A stretch of DNA of 64,000 nt from Izhakiella capsodis (lineage in GTDB: Bacteria; Pseudomonadota; Gammaproteobacteria; Enterobacterales; Enterobacteriaceae). The stretch spans positions 1 to 64,000 of the forward strand of contig NZ_FOVC01000012.1 in NCBI RefSeq assembly GCF_900115045.1, in the 5' to 3' direction. This document shows positions 26,281 through 33,621 of the stretch, piece by piece (within the stretch, counting starts at the first letter, position 1; each line of letters starts with the position of its first letter). The notes beneath the pieces are model-generated. The model saw only the letters and a program-made list of their open reading frames with translations, had not been told where the DNA came from and did not search any database. The translations under genes and the position numbers were made by a program.

Positions 26281-27711
26281 TTATACATCCTTTCGTTTTT
26301 CCGAACCAAAGCAAAGTTTAGGCAGCGTTAAACCTTTTGACTTTGAGGGAGCTTTGCTTTCTTTTGGTAAAGGTGGGAAGTTAACTGTTAGGTTTGGGGC
26401 TTGCTTTTTCTCAGGTTCGTGTTTGTAGTTAACTTCCGGAGAAATGGAAACCTGTATTGGTTTGCTACCAGTACCCATAGCTTCCCATTCCCTGCGGGTG
26501 ATCTTCAATTTCGTCACAGGGTCAATCATCACTTCATCGAGCGGATCGGTAACCATTGGCTCGGTAGGTTTTGGTGTTGTGGTTCCACCAGGTTTGTCTG
26601 CTTTCGGATCAGGACGCTTAACTAACACACTCATAAAAGTTCTAATAATGTCATAGATCTTGCGGAGATCTAATTTCCTCTTGCGTCTTAATAGTGGCGG
26701 TGGTGTGGATTTTGCCCTAATACCATAGTAAAGAGACATATCACCTGTTTTACGTTCTATTGTATTAAAGCGGCGTTTTGGCTCAGGAATAATAAGTTCT
26801 GGAGAACGTTTTTTTGGTTGCTGTGTTACAGCAGAAACAGTCTGAGGCTTAACTCTTTCTATACGGAAGCTGTTGAGGTTAACCGTGATGAAATGAGATA
26901 CATCACTATTGAACAATTGTCTAAAATCAATAGCACGTTGTTTAGTGGCTTCTGCTTCTTGTTGCTCTGCTAGGCGTAGTGCCTTAGCTCTTTCAGTATG
27001 CCATGACTTACGATTTATGCGTGTCATGGAAGGGCGGTTTAACTCAATAGCTTTTGCTATTGCTAAGTTAGCTTCTTGTTCTTTTCCTTCTGCTTTGGCA
27101 GTTTCAGCTGCGACAAGGGCTTCCTGCTTTTGAGCTTCAAGACTGCGATGATCAATACGATTCGCAGAACCAGTGCGTTCCAGAGCACGGTTAGACATTC
27201 TGGACCATGATGCACGCCACTCGTCCATCAAACTGTGCTCATTCCAGTTTCTGTTCTTGTTGCCGAAACCTTGTGGTGTTATCTCGCGTAGCGTCAGCAT
27301 AACGTGAGCATGGGGATTATGACCGTCAAGGTCATGGAAAGATATATCGGCAATCATGCCCTTACTGACAAAATTACGCTTGCAGTAGTTTTTCACTAAC
27401 GCGATTTTGGCATCGTTATCCAGTTCAACAGGAATAGCGATATCAAAATAACGTGAGAGCTGGGCGTCTTTACGTTTTTCTATTTTTTCAATTTCGTTCC
27501 ACAACACAGCAGAGTTTTTAATAATATTAAAAGGTGTGTGTTCTGGCGCAAGAATGCAGTGGTGGAACAGGTCGGAACGATATGAATAATCGTACACGTC
27601 TCCTGTTCTCACGTCTTCTATTCTTTCTCTTGCGTTATATGCGGCAAGATAACAGGACGATTTGCCTGCGGATCTTTTTAGCATACTAAACGATAAATGA
27701 AACATTGCCAT
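26281..27711 (-). CDS. MOBQ-family (MobA/MobL) relaxase
   Basis: 476 residues. The N-terminal 200 residues form the MobA/MobL relaxase domain. The three-histidine metal site is HNPHAH at 131-136 with His126 nearby, and Tyr25 (CYLAAYNARERIED) is a candidate nicking tyrosine. The C-terminal half is proline- and lysine-rich and lacks a primase domain that I can recognise, so it is a short MOBQ protein. It would nick the candidate oriT located 110 bases upstream. No type IV secretion genes are in the island, so it is mobilizable rather than self-transmissible. Confidence 0.9.
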   Translation of the reverse strand: MAMFHLSFSMLKRSAGKSSCYLAAYNARERIEDVRTGDVYDYSYRSDLFHHCILAPEHTPFNIIKNSAVLWNEIEKIEKRKDAQLSRYFDIAIPVELDNDAKIALVKNYCKRNFVSKGMIADISFHDLDGHNPHAHVMLTLREITPQGFGNKNRNWNEHSLMDEWRASWSRMSNRALERTGSANRIDHRSLEAQKQEALVAAETAKAEGKEQEANLAIAKAIELNRPSMTRINRKSWHTERAKALRLAEQQEAEATKQRAIDFRQLFNSDVSHFITVNLNSFRIERVKPQTVSAVTQQPKKRSPELIIPEPKRRFNTIERKTGDMSLYYGIRAKSTPPPLLRRKRKLDLRKIYDIIRTFMSVLVKRPDPKADKPGGTTTPKPTEPMVTDPLDEVMIDPVTKLKITRREWEAMGTGSKPIQVSISPEVNYKHEPEKKQAPNLTVNFPPLPKESKAPSKSKGLTLPKLCFGSEKRKDV

Positions 27712-27770
27712 ACTACAAATAATACTCCTGATGTTTTAATTTGGTTTTAAAGGTGTTGACCTTGGATGTT

Positions 27771-27855
27771 AGTTTTTCGCAAGAAAAACTTATGTGTTGA
27801 CTTTAAGGCCCCCGCCAGGCCCACACATTGCGAAGCAATGTATAAGTGGGCATTG
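27771..27855. promoter_or_regulatory. Candidate origin of transfer (oriT)
   Basis: Two hairpins lie directly upstream of the relaxase gene. The first is AGTTTTTC-gcaa-GAAAAACT (27771-27790). The second is ACATTGC-gaa-GCAATGT (27825-27841) followed at once by ATAAGTGGGC. MOBQ oriTs of the RSF1010 type have a hairpin with a GAA-containing loop followed by TAAGTGCGCCC at the nick, so the second hairpin and its flank are a close structural match. Nick position is not assignable from sequence alone. Confidence 0.65.
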
Positions 27856-27922
27856 TATTTATTTTTTATTCAGCTTGCGCCGAATCAAAATAAAACAATG
27901 GTCAAGTTTTTCGCTGGATTTT

Positions 27923-27943
27923 AGCGCCGAATGAAGAGGCGCT
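27923..27943 (+). repeat. Conserved-loop hairpin, copy 1
   Basis: AGCGCC / GGCGCT stem around the 9-base loop GAATGAAGA. A second hairpin with a different but complementary stem and loop GAAAGAAGA is at 28067-28089. Confidence 0.7.
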
Positions 27944-28066
27944 CAGCTTTGGGGGTAAAGGGATATTATCGATCTTGGGATGTTTTTCTCGCGGGTATAA
28001 ATAATATAACTCGGAATTTAAGTTCTGTAAAATTTGTAATAAGAAAAATATGTGTTAATTGTTTTT

Positions 28067-28089
28067 AAGCGTCGAAAGAAGAGACGCTT
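28067..28089 (+). repeat. Conserved-loop hairpin, copy 2
   Basis: AAGCGTC / GACGCTT stem around loop GAAAGAAGA, about 30 bases before the start codon at 28118. Compared with copy 1 the stem has compensatory changes while the loop differs at one base. Confidence 0.7.
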
Positions 28090-28117
28090 AACGTTAAATT
28101 AACCGCAGGTGAATGTT

Positions 28118-28669
28118 ATGAGAAAACCAATAGAAATAGAAAGTAATGAAGCAGGTGAAGGTGATATTGAATCAAAATGGTTTTTTATTTGTTACGATGA
28201 AGAAAATCAGATCCTAAATGTTAAGTTAAAAAGTAGTGAGATAAATAGTGTGTTTAAAGCAATTCGTAAAAAATTTGAAGGTCGATTACAAGAAATCAAT
28301 GATCCATTAAGTATAAAGATCGTGTCAGGACAGTATGGTAATGCAATATCCTCATTAAAAAGAAGCATCATGCAAGAGTTTGTTATCGTGGTAACGGGGA
28401 TATTCCTCCATCATTTTGATATAGATACGACTTATGCTACGGCAAAATTAGCCATTAAGGGGCTGTTTGGACTTTCTGTTAAACGTGAAATGATTTTATG
28501 GTCATTCTCGACGCGAGGCAGAACAGCAGGCATAAAAAGTGGCTGGTTCAATATGACAATGGGTGAAAGAACTATCCTTTATGACGCTTTCAGGTTGTTC
28601 TTTGATCCGCAAGAACAATATAAAAAGATTAAAAACAATCTGGATGAAGTCGTTTCAACCACAAAATGA
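28118..28669 (+). CDS. Unknown protein in mobilization region
   Basis: 183 residues from ATG 28118 (MRKPIEIES); AGGT lies eight bases upstream, which favours it over a GTG three codons earlier. Mixed alpha/beta with the hydrophobic stretch MQEFVIVVTGIFLHHF near the middle; not a clear membrane protein. It leads a plus-strand run with the traD-like gene and a third gene, divergent from the relaxase. By position it may be a mobilization accessory or regulator. No family recognised. Confidence 0.65.
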   Translation: MRKPIEIESNEAGEGDIESKWFFICYDEENQILNVKLKSSEINSVFKAIRKKFEGRLQEINDPLSIKIVSGQYGNAISSLKRSIMQEFVIVVTGIFLHHFDIDTTYATAKLAIKGLFGLSVKREMILWSFSTRGRTAGIKSGWFNMTMGERTILYDAFRLFFDPQEQYKKIKNNLDEVVSTTK

Positions 28670-28728
28670 AAATAAAAATAAAGGTCATATATCCCTTCAT
28701 TCATTTTAAGGGTAAATAGGAGATTAAT

Positions 28729-29187
28729 ATGGAAAGAAAAAATTTACGTCAGTTAATAGCGTCAGCACAACTTGAACTTAATCGATTGTCAACTAAAGAA
28801 AAAACACTGACAAGAAAAGAGAAAACACACAGGAAAATTGTGTTAGGTGGAGAGGTTGCAAAGTATATGGGACTTGATATTGATCAGGATATGTTAGTTG
28901 GTTTTCTCATGACTTATGCTACGACAACAGAAGAACAACGTATTTGCTTTATAAGTAACGGGGCAAGAGCCAAACAAAATGAATTATTAAGAAAAGAGCA
29001 GAATAATAAAAATTCAGCAAAAAAACAGACGACAAGAAAAACGGGTGATGAGAGCAGAACAAAATTGGATGTATTAAATAATTATGGTCTCGTAAAAAAT
29101 AGGTCGTCAGGAATCAATGAAAATGAAAAGAGCAATCATTTTTTTGATGTGTTATCAAAGAAATTACAGGAAAATAAAGATGAATGA
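28729..29187 (+). CDS. TraD-family (MobC-like) mobilization accessory protein
   Basis: 152 residues. The N-terminal half is a basic coiled-coil region (ELNRLSTKEKTLTRKEKTHR) followed by RKIVLGGEVAKYMGLDID, the signature of the small conjugal transfer protein TraD family that accompanies MOBQ relaxases. It is not the large TraD coupling ATPase. The C-terminal third is Lys/Asn-rich and likely disordered. A GGAGATTAAT ribosome site precedes the ATG; the stop overlaps the next gene by four bases (ATGA). Confidence 0.78.
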   Translation: MERKNLRQLIASAQLELNRLSTKEKTLTRKEKTHRKIVLGGEVAKYMGLDIDQDMLVGFLMTYATTTEEQRICFISNGARAKQNELLRKEQNNKNSAKKQTTRKTGDESRTKLDVLNNYGLVKNRSSGINENEKSNHFFDVLSKKLQENKDE

Positions 29188-29513
29188 AAAAAGATCATGA
29201 GTCAGAAGATGTAATTAATTCTACCATTAGCGATATAGCATCATCACTATTTATTGTTCTTTGTGATTGCTATCCTGAATTAGCCACTACTAATCTTGAA
29301 GATATTTTTAATGAAACATTTAAGAGTGATGTGATGGTTTTTATTCAAGATTATCGTAGAAGTGTCCATGAAGGTACTGAATTTAGAACTAAGGCACAGC
29401 GGATTGCTCAAGCATACACACAACAACGATTTTTTGAAAAATTATCTTCAGCGATCGAACGAAGTAAAAAATTACGAAAACATAAGACTAAAAATAGCAT
29501 AGAGAACAATTAA
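29184..29513 (+). CDS. Unknown protein coupled to traD-like gene
   Basis: 109 residues, overlapping the preceding stop by ATGA, so translationally coupled. The N-terminal part is hydrophobic-acidic (SSLFIVLCDCYPEL), the C-terminal part basic (RSKKLRKHKTK). No domain recognised. Likely part of the mobilization operon. Confidence 0.6.
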   Translation: MKKDHESEDVINSTISDIASSLFIVLCDCYPELATTNLEDIFNETFKSDVMVFIQDYRRSVHEGTEFRTKAQRIAQAYTQQRFFEKLSSAIERSKKLRKHKTKNSIENN

Positions 29514-29831
29514 GATAAAAAACGCTGAACAGGCGAAAACTTGTTTTTAACTGTGAAGGGTTGAGCAAACCCACCGGGTGCGGTAGTAATTAAACTTGCA
29601 AATAGGATTGATATTATTTTAAAAAATTTTACTAAAAGGTCGTTGTGCACTTTTTATATTCAAACGCACCCCCATTTTTTAATAGGGGGTTATTAATGTT
29701 TTTTAAAAATTGATTATTTAAAAATAACGTAGAAACCATTCTGGAAATGGTTGGGCGTTAATTTTTTTTGTGCATAGTGCAGTTGGAAGTACACTATGCC
29801 CCAATCTTATCAACTAAATATAATATTATTT
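29514..29831. other. Intergenic region between mobilization operon and integrase
   Basis: About 320 bases with no gene. ACCCCC...GGGGGT (about 29669-29689) could end transcription from either side. GCATAGTG (29772-29779) / CACTATGC (29792-29799) is a perfect 8-bp inverted repeat with a 12-base centre, just past the 3' end of the integrase gene, and looks like an operator or a terminator arm. Confidence 0.5.
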
Positions 29832-31109
29832 TTATCTATCATTTGCGAAATCAAACGGCCTAACCATAGAACTCTTATTTGCATCCAGAAAATCAGCCCA
29901 CCATTGTAACATTAAGCGGCGCTGTTCAAGGTGTTTCGCTTTATGCGTGTAGGCGGCACGGACATTGTTTTTTTCCATATGGCTCATTTGAAGTTCAACC
30001 ACATCTTCTGACCAGATACCTGATTCAATCAGAGCACTACAAGCAAGGGTTCGGAAGCCATGACCGCACAAGTCGGTTTTGGTGTCATAGCCCATTTTAC
30101 GTAGCGCCTTGTTGATGGTGTTTTCACTCATCGGTTTCATGGCATCATAACAACCCGTAAAGATAAAACCGTTATTACCACTCACGTCATAGCTGAGGTT
30201 TTTTAGCTCTTCCAAAATTGCCAGTGCCTGATTGCACAAGGGAACATAATGCTTCCTACGCATTTTGGCGCCACGAGCAGAATGCTTTATGCCCTCAATT
30301 GCTTGACGCTGTTCCGGTATAACCCACAAAGCACTTTTAAAATCAATCTCTGACCAACGAGCAAAGCGAAGTTCACTGGAACGCACAAACGTCAGTAGAT
30401 TGAGTTTGATCGCCAGTAACGTAAGCCTACTACGTCCCTGATAACCCTCAATACGTTCCAGAAGTGATGGTATTTCTTCCAGTTCAATTGCAGGCCTATG
30501 CTCTGTCTGGGGCTTCTGTACAGCACCTTCCAGATCATAGGCAGGATTGAAGCGGATGATTTTTTGCTGAACAGCATATCGCAGTATAGCGGTAGCATAC
30601 TGTTTTACCCGCATAGCGATTTCAAGATAACCGAGTGTTTCAATCTTCTTGATTGGAACCAACAGATCACCTGTATCTAACTCACCGATATCCTTGTTTC
30701 CGATATCAGAAAACAGGTAAGTTTCAAGACGAGTCCAGACTGTGCGCTGATAATCTTCTGACCAGGTTGTTTTGGTTGCAAACCAGCTTTTGGCAACGCT
30801 TTTAAAAGCGCGGGTATTGTTACGCTTTTCCTGAACACTTTTGTTGTCAGCCTGTTTTTTAGCGCTGGGATCAATCCCAGAGGCTAAAAGCTTTTTGGCT
30901 TCGTCGCGGCGTTGCCTTGCGTCTGCCAAAGAAACGGCAGGGTAGACGCCTATGGAAAACACCTTTTGTTTCGCTTCAAAGCGATAACCCAACTGCCAAT
31001 ATTTTGAACCGTTAGGATGTACCAGCAGATAGAGGCCGAACCCGTCAGTGAGCTTAATCGCCTTTTCAGCAGTCTTTGCATTTTTTACTTTAGTATCAGT
31101 AAGTGGCAT
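29832..31109 (-). CDS. int: P4-type tyrosine integrase of island 1
   Basis: 425 residues from ATG 31109 (MPLTDTKVKNAKTAEK), the usual start of P4-family integrases, with GGGGAAACC upstream; the longer frame runs through the arm-type site and is unlikely. The N-terminal DUF4102 arm-binding domain (1-90) includes DGFGLYLLVHPNGSKYW. Catalytic residues of the C-terminal domain are present: Arg in TFVRSSELRFARW, HGFR (His-x-x-Arg) and the Tyr in VRAAYTHKAKH. It lies 180 bases from the 3' end of tRNA-Asn, the usual place. It appears complete, so the island may still excise. Confidence 0.95.
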   Translation of the reverse strand: MPLTDTKVKNAKTAEKAIKLTDGFGLYLLVHPNGSKYWQLGYRFEAKQKVFSIGVYPAVSLADARQRRDEAKKLLASGIDPSAKKQADNKSVQEKRNNTRAFKSVAKSWFATKTTWSEDYQRTVWTRLETYLFSDIGNKDIGELDTGDLLVPIKKIETLGYLEIAMRVKQYATAILRYAVQQKIIRFNPAYDLEGAVQKPQTEHRPAIELEEIPSLLERIEGYQGRSRLTLLAIKLNLLTFVRSSELRFARWSEIDFKSALWVIPEQRQAIEGIKHSARGAKMRRKHYVPLCNQALAILEELKNLSYDVSGNNGFIFTGCYDAMKPMSENTINKALRKMGYDTKTDLCGHGFRTLACSALIESGIWSEDVVELQMSHMEKNNVRAAYTHKAKHLEQRRLMLQWWADFLDANKSSMVRPFDFANDR

Positions 31110-31152
31110 GACGGTTTCCCCAGATTGCTGGTAAAAAGAAAATCGAACCAGC

Positions 31153-31171
31153 TTTACCAGCATTTTTACCA
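31153..31171 (+). promoter_or_regulatory. Candidate integrase arm-type site, integrase end
   Basis: TTTACCAGCATTTTTACCA, one mismatch to the site at 11356-11374, placed between the integrase start and the tRNA. Confidence 0.65.
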
Positions 31172-31249
31172 GCAAAAGGGTGTAGCTTCGAGTGTTTTTT
31201 AATAGATGTGAGTAGACAAGCTTGAAGGGTTAACCAATTGATAGAAAGC

Positions 31250-31277
31250 AAAAAACCAGACGTCAGTAGACATCTGG
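31250..31277 (-). terminator. Terminator of second tRNA-Asn, supplied by island 1
   Basis: Minus-strand stem CCAGATGTC/GACGTCTGG (one G-U pair) with a 4-base loop followed by TTTTTT. It lies inside the island boundary, so the element appears to bring its own tRNA terminator. It resembles the terminator beside the att remnant at 33382. Confidence 0.85.
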
Positions 31278-31288
31278 TTTCTTTAAAT

Positions 31289-31364
31289 TGGCTCCTCTGA
31301 CTGGACTCGAACCAGTGACATACGGATTAACAGTCCGCCGTTCTACCGACTGAACTACAGAGGA
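31289..31364 (-). tRNA. tRNA-Asn (GTT), island-1 target
   Basis: 76 bases, identical to the copies at 10834 and 52457. The 3' 24 bases duplicate the far att site at 11283-11306, so the gene is restored by the island's copy of its 3' end. Confidence 0.98.
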
Positions 31365-31382
31365 ATCGTTTGAACCGTGCGA

Positions 31383-31411
31383 ATAGTAATGGGGTGGATA
31401 CCAAATGTCAA
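31383..31411 (-). promoter_or_regulatory. Promoter of second tRNA-Asn
   Basis: Minus strand: -35 TTGACA (31406-31411), 17-base spacer, -10 TACTAT (31383-31388). Confidence 0.88.
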
Positions 31412-31573
31412 AGCGCCTTTTTACTTTCGTCATGCGTTTGCTGATTAATTCAACGATTGGGCGCAAAGTAGCCTGTTTCATCGTGGCGTAGCAGATAAGC
31501 CCATGCATTGAGGCTGTTTGCTAGCCTTAACAACGGCTGAGACATACAGGTTGCACGGTCTGTACACATTTTC

Positions 31574-31590
31574 TGCACCATCGGGGTGCA
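31574..31590 (+). promoter_or_regulatory. NtrC-binding site upstream of nac
   Basis: TGCACCATCGGGGTGCA is a perfect match to the palindromic NtrC consensus TGCACC-N5-GGTGCA. It lies about 100 bases upstream of the sigma-54 promoter, a usual enhancer distance. Confidence 0.88.
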
Positions 31591-31676
31591 ACAAACAGAC
31601 GGACTTAAACATAAACAGGCTTTCTTGGCCTGATGAACGTACCACGGCTATTGAAAATATGAACTCCTTGAAAAGC

Positions 31677-31692
31677 TGGCACGTCACTTGCA
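31677..31692 (+). promoter_or_regulatory. Sigma-54 promoter of nac
   Basis: TGGCAC-GTCAC-TTGCA matches the -24/-12 consensus with correct GG-GC spacing. Transcription should begin about 12 bases after TTGCA, 20 bases before the nac ATG. Confidence 0.92.
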
Positions 31693-31721
31693 GGCATTCA
31701 GGCAAGCGTAACGGAGGCAAT

Positions 31722-32639
31722 ATGAATTTAAGACGGCTCAAGTATTTCGTGAAAATCGTTGATATCGGTAGCCTGACCCAGGCTGCGGAGGTTTTGCACA
31801 TCGCACAACCGGCGCTCAGTCAGCAGGTTGCGACGCTGGAGAGTGAGCTTAGCCAACAGCTTCTGATCCGCACTAAACGGGGTGTAACTCCGACTGAAGC
31901 CGGAAAAATTCTCTATGCGCATGCGCACATTATTCTGCGTCAGTGTGAACAGGCGCAGCTGGCGGTGATTAACGCGGGTCATGCGCTGACTGGCCAGGTC
32001 TCAATTGGGCTGGCGCCCGGTACCGCCGCTTCATCGCTAATCATGCCATTTCTTCAAATGGTACGGGAACAACTGCCGGAAGTGCAGGTCTATCTGCACG
32101 AAAAGAACTGCTCTTCATTAAATGATAAGGTCATTCATGGGGCGCTGGATATGGCAGTGCTTTACGAGCGTTCGCCGACGGCAGGTTTAACCAGCACCCT
32201 GCTGCTAAAAGAGGAGCTCTACCTGATTGGCGCCGGCGAAGGACCGGGGCGAAATGTCGATCTGGCGGAGGTTGCCCGGATGAATTTGTTTTTACCACTG
32301 GATTACAGTGCGGTGCGTAAACGTGTGAATGAGGCTTTCTCTCTGCGACGGTTGAGCGCCCGAATCATCGGGGAGATTGAGTCGATCCAGACCCTTAGCG
32401 CTGCCGTAGCAAGCGGCATGGGTGTGACCGTACTGCCGGAGTCTGCCTCCCGCGCGATGGTCAGCTCAGGGAATGTCTGGATGTCGCGTATTACCAGCCC
32501 GATGCTGAATTTGCCGCTTTCGCTAAATGTTTCCTCACGCCTTCCGCTCTCTCCTTCAGCCCAGGCGGTGAAGAATATTCTGCTGTCGCTGCTAAGTAAG
32601 CCGGTTATCGAAGATTGTGAGCTGATGCTGGTGGGTTAG
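31722..32639 (+). CDS. nac: Nitrogen assimilation control LysR regulator Nac
   Basis: 305 residues, identical in length to Klebsiella Nac. The N-terminal winged helix (MNLRRLKYFVKIVDIGSLTQ, then AAEVLHIAQPALSQQ) is almost the same as Klebsiella Nac, and the co-inducer domain ends LLSLLSKPVIEDCELMLVG. Nac represses gdhA and activates catabolic operons under nitrogen limitation. The ATG at 31722 has GGAGG upstream; the longer frame runs through the sigma-54 promoter and is not the protein. Regulation by NtrC is directly supported by the upstream sites. In E. coli, cbl follows nac; here only a fragment does. Confidence 0.95.
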   Translation: MNLRRLKYFVKIVDIGSLTQAAEVLHIAQPALSQQVATLESELSQQLLIRTKRGVTPTEAGKILYAHAHIILRQCEQAQLAVINAGHALTGQVSIGLAPGTAASSLIMPFLQMVREQLPEVQVYLHEKNCSSLNDKVIHGALDMAVLYERSPTAGLTSTLLLKEELYLIGAGEGPGRNVDLAEVARMNLFLPLDYSAVRKRVNEAFSLRRLSARIIGEIESIQTLSAAVASGMGVTVLPESASRAMVSSGNVWMSRITSPMLNLPLSLNVSSRLPLSPSAQAVKNILLSLLSKPVIEDCELMLVG

Positions 32640-33046
32640 TGACAGCAACAGATAGTGGCAAAGTCGGCCTCGGTTATCAGTCTTGTAGCGTTAATTCACT
32701 GTGATGAATATATGACTTGCCTGTCTGCGGCGGTTCTGCTCTCCGCTGTAACAAGCGTGCTGGCGGCCACTGATTTCGGGTCCGCGCGAAAAATTTTTCA
32801 CAGGTATCCTGCAGGCACGATCTGACGCTTGTTTACTGTGCCTTCTGGTTTTCACCTGGTCTTTACGCGAAAAGAGGCAGGCAGGGGTGCTGTTCTGAGG
32901 ATCCTGTCAGATGCTGATATCTGATAACACATCAATATCACCGAATCTTTATTTCTTTAGAACAGATACAACGTTTTTTATTATTTGTTCTGTGTTAATA
33001 GACTGCCTGACATCGGGATAAATATTAATGGCGAGCGGAGATACGT
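32640..33046. other. Intergenic region between nac and the cbl remnant
   Basis: About 400 bases where I recognise no gene or RNA. It probably includes decayed flanks of cbl. Confidence 0.5.
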
Positions 33047-33202
33047 GTGAACTTCCAGCCGCTCATAATTATCTGTAAAGCCGCACGCCGGGATTTTAAC
33101 CTCACTGCAGTCTCAAATTCGCTCTCTATCTCACAGTCGGGCGTAAGCCGCCACATCAAAGAGGCCCGGCATTTTCTACTCCAGCAACACTCCGCGGCAT
33201 AA
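33047..33202 (+). pseudogene. cbl: cbl remnant (CysB/Cbl-type LysR, N-terminal helix-turn-helix only)
   Basis: From GTG 33047 the plus strand reads VNFQPLIIICKAARRDFNLT, then SNSLSISQSGVSRHIKEA, which is the characteristic DNA-binding start of Cbl/CysB (NFQQLKIIREAARRDYNLTEVANMLYTSQSGVSRHI-type). It then hits a stop after 51 codons with no effector domain. Position right after nac is exactly that of cbl in E. coli. Cbl activates sulfonate/sulfate-ester use genes; that regulator appears lost here. Confidence 0.85.
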
Positions 33203-33336
33203 TGACATTCCCTGTTTGAAGTTAAACAGACAATCGGACGACTATTACCGGCCTGTTTATCAGCAAAGGAGGGAGATGGTTTCGATCGTTTGTTAACCGA
33301 CGCGAGAAGACGTTGAAAGGGGGAAGCGGTGGATAA

Positions 33337-33375
33337 AAAGCAAAAAAAACCAGACGCTACAAGCATCTTGTTTTT
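33337..33375 (-). terminator. Remnant tRNA-Asn-type terminator
   Basis: Minus-strand AGATGC/GCGTCT stem followed by GGTTTTTTTTG, adjacent to the degenerate att at 33382. It closely resembles the terminator at 31250-31277, so it is likely the original terminator of the third tRNA-Asn, displaced by island 2. Confidence 0.65.
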
Positions 33376-33381
33376 TTAATC

Positions 33382-33405
33382 TGGCTCCTCTGACTGGATT
33401 GGAAC
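33382..33405 (-). repeat. Island-2 far attachment site, degenerate
   Basis: TGGCTCCTCTGACTGGATTG then GAAC: the tRNA-Asn 3' end with two substitutions. No tRNA body follows, so it is an att remnant, not a functional tRNA. Confidence 0.82.
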
Positions 33406-33459
33406 TGAAATTGTTTGTGTATTGATATTTATGAATTTTATTCAGTTTCGAAAAATAAT

Positions 33460-33480
33460 GAGCCCCCATTGAGGGCCCCT
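33460..33480 (+). promoter_or_regulatory. Candidate arm-type site of island 2, left
   Basis: GAGCCCCCATTGAGGGCCCC, 55 bases inside the left att. A similar GAGCCCCATAAGTGGCCCCC occurs at 52313-52332 beside the integrase start, and TGGGGGCC at 52285-52292 in opposite orientation. Confidence 0.5.
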
Positions 33481-33621
33481 TCTGCAGTGCATCAAAATTT
33501 GACGGTTGAAAGGGAACTTTCACATCCATCTGAATGCTATTTGATGGCAAGGTGTAGTGACCTGTTACGAAATCGCAGTGAGCACCATCATTATTTGAAA
33601 ATGATACCATAGTCAGGTCCC

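Larger units (their letters stand above)
11283..31312. mobile_element. Island 1: integrative mobilizable element in tRNA-Asn
   Basis: Bounded by a 24-bp direct repeat of the tRNA-Asn 3' end (11283-11306 and 31289-31312). It carries a tyrosine integrase next to the intact tRNA, an AlpA-like regulator, a MOBQ relaxase with candidate oriT, a TraD-like protein, two RepL-like replication proteins, a type III restriction-modification system and an H-NS-like regulator. The interior is visibly more AT-rich than the flanks. There are no mating-pair formation genes, so transfer would depend on a helper conjugative system. All core genes except one membrane-protein gene look intact. Confidence 0.88.

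Noticed and set aside
31518..31721. N-terminal extension of Nac
   Set aside because: The extended frame covers the NtrC site and sigma-54 promoter; the 305-residue form matches Klebsiella Nac and has a GGAGG site.
33382..33405. Fourth tRNA-Asn
   Set aside because: Only the last 24 bases are present, with two substitutions; no anticodon or D arm follows.
33025..33610. Minus-strand frames of 113 and 105 residues around the island-2 att
   Set aside because: They are antisense to the cbl remnant or pass through the att and terminator sequences.
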